A stretch of DNA of 64,000 nt from Lumbricus terrestris (Eukaryota; Annelida; Clitellata; Crassiclitellata; Lumbricidae), in NCBI GenBank assembly GCA_949752735.1, contig OX457036.1:83984991-84048990 (forward strand), written 5' to 3'. This document shows, piece after piece, positions 62,773 to 64,000 of the stretch. Under the pieces are notes generated by a model that was not told where the DNA came from, ran no database searches, and worked only from the letters and a program-made list of their open reading frames with translations. Within the stretch, counting starts at the first letter, position 1. Every line of letters starts with the position of its first letter. Both the position numbers and the translations under genes were made by a program.

Positions 62773-63552
62773 CAGCGTTTCCCAAACTTTTTGGGCCACG
62801 GAACCCTTCGTGTCCTAATATTTTCTTGCGGAACACCAATATCAACTAAACTAACTGAAGCACGTATAGCGACTAGGAAGCCTACTAATATGGGCCACTT
62901 CTCTTATCTGAAAAATTGCGTTGAACTGTTTTGAAAATCACGACTCGTGTATCACAATACTGAGAGTAGCGCACATGAAGTCCAGAATACGAACAGCCCT
63001 TTTTCTTAATTCTTCTTATGCATTTTTATACTATTGGCTTGACACTTGAAAGCTGGATTCTTATTGTTAACTGTAAGCCTATCATCTAAATCAAGAAGAG
63101 AATCCAAGCTTACGGTACAGTCACTGAATTTTAGTAAATTTTTACACCAACTAATGCAATTATTTGTCACAACTGCTCAGTAGGCCTACGATGATTTGAC
63201 TTGGCGGTACATTTTAAGCTGTCGCATTTAGGCCTAATCGTGCTCAGATTAGCTTCGGTCGGGATAACGATGACCAAGATGGCTGCGTTCCTGTTCAGAT
63301 TTACAGCTTTGACCTATGTATACGTCTCAGCAGTGATCGATGTCTAGAAATTGTAACTGGATTTCTAATGGGCAATGAAAGCGCGGATAGCCACTCAATG
63401 GGCGAGGACAAAACACAAATGTCGATTGACTGTAGTTTCAAACTTTCAGTGCATTTTCACAAAGAAATCGATTATTTACAACTTTTAGCGGAACCCCTGC
63501 GCTCGCCCCGCGGAACCCTTGGGTTCCGCGGAACCCACTTTGGGAAACGCTG
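62773..63552. mobile_element. Complete non-autonomous hAT-like element with perfect 8-bp target duplication
   Basis: Ends CAGCGTTTCCCAAACTTTTT (62773) and CACTTTGGGAAACGCTG (to 63552). The octamer CTCTAGGA flanks both (62765-62772 and 63553-63560). Subterminal GGAACCC/GGGTTCC repeats lie at both ends. It is 780 bp, with no transposase ORF. Confidence 0.95.
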
Positions 63553-63907
63553 CTCTAGGATATAGTATTCGTGAATACATCGGTCATTAGATACAACTTA
63601 AGAAAATTAATGAGAATTAAGACCTACCTACACTGTAAGAGTATCGAACAATTTTTTAAAGTGAAATACGCTTTTAATGCCAAAACATACCCTTTTATGC
63701 AGGCCCGCATTAAGGTAGGTGCTAAGGGTGCTGCAGCACCCGGGCCCGCAGCTTTAGGGCCCGCATTTTCGGAAATGATGACGATTCTTAGCAAGAATAG
63801 GCTACTGCAACAATAATGAAGGTTTTCCCATCCGATTTATTAGCTCCAGCTTATGAATTGGTTGAAATAGCAGGAACTTATTGTTATTGTAAATTTATCT
63901 TTTGGAA

Positions 63908-64000
63908 CAGGGCCGGATTAAGAACTGTGGGGCCCTGTTTGGAAAATTTTTGCGGATCTTCGTCCAAACATTTTGATGACCTTTTTCAGTCGATTGGTTG
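63908..64000. mobile_element. Left end of a hAT-like element (runs off the window)
   Basis: CAGGGCCGGATTAAGAACTG followed by TGGGGCCCTGTTTGG matches the left end of the 52.7-kb element (CAGGGCCGGATTAACAAATG, TGGGGCCCTGTTCGG). The other end lies beyond the window. Confidence 0.85.

Overview
This is a metazoan nuclear genome window. It has spliced genes with GT-AG introns, many non-LTR retrotransposons, tRNA-derived SINEs and cut-and-paste DNA transposon remnants. There are no bacterial-style operons. The domain mix, the LINE types and the very frequent octamer TAGGCCTA suggest a marine invertebrate deuterostome, most likely an echinoderm. That assignment is an inference; no single marker proves it.

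1-13.4 kb is almost solid transposon. It holds four copies or pieces of a non-LTR retrotransposon whose reverse transcriptase is followed by a CCHC-like knuckle and a restriction-like endonuclease (REL): copy D, minus strand, 1892 to 1, split by another LINE; copy A, plus, 5.6-8.5 kb, with an uninterrupted 2.9-kb frame and an inverted 5' end; copy B, minus, 8.7-10.2 kb; copy C, minus, 10.2-11.85 kb. Between them lie a CR1/L2-like LINE (1.9-5.0 kb), trinucleotide tails and a hAT-like element with perfect 8-bp target duplications. 13.4-24.6 kb is sparse: LINE remnants, a TIR element built around a 130-bp triplicate, a coiled-coil ORF of unknown identity (18.4-19.2 kb), a well-kept L2-like LINE (21.5-23.5 kb) and a SINE.

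24.65-45.49 kb holds the one clear host gene. It is a plus-strand receptor-type protein tyrosine phosphatase in at least 22 exons. The inferred exons total 2,493 bp and the frame closes at every junction. Order: WSC-domain half, two EGF-like modules, one calcium-binding-type EGF, one transmembrane helix, juxtamembrane segment, PTP domain D1 with an intact HCSAGVGRTG loop but WED in place of WPD, and a D2 domain whose catalytic loop is destroyed. The 5' exons (signal peptide and first WSC half) were not found. Its introns hold L2-like, other LINE and SINE pieces, including one LINE that starts a few bases after a splice donor and one carrying a 126-bp palindrome.

45.5-64 kb is again mobile DNA: a mariner-type element with doubled inverted ends, a jockey-like LINE split by a SINE, two foldback-like elements whose inverted ends are arrays of short tandem repeats, a 79-bp minisatellite, a second mariner-type element, nested hAT-like elements, an RTE-type LINE and a complete non-autonomous hAT element. 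Between 51.2 and 54.0 kb, on the minus strand, is a broken gene for a fibre-like protein. It has phage-tail-fibre-like KKYVD and GDTMTGNL repeats and a C1q/TNF-like head, and it is cut by a mariner and by a hAT that itself carries a MITE. I consider this the most unusual coding remnant in the window.
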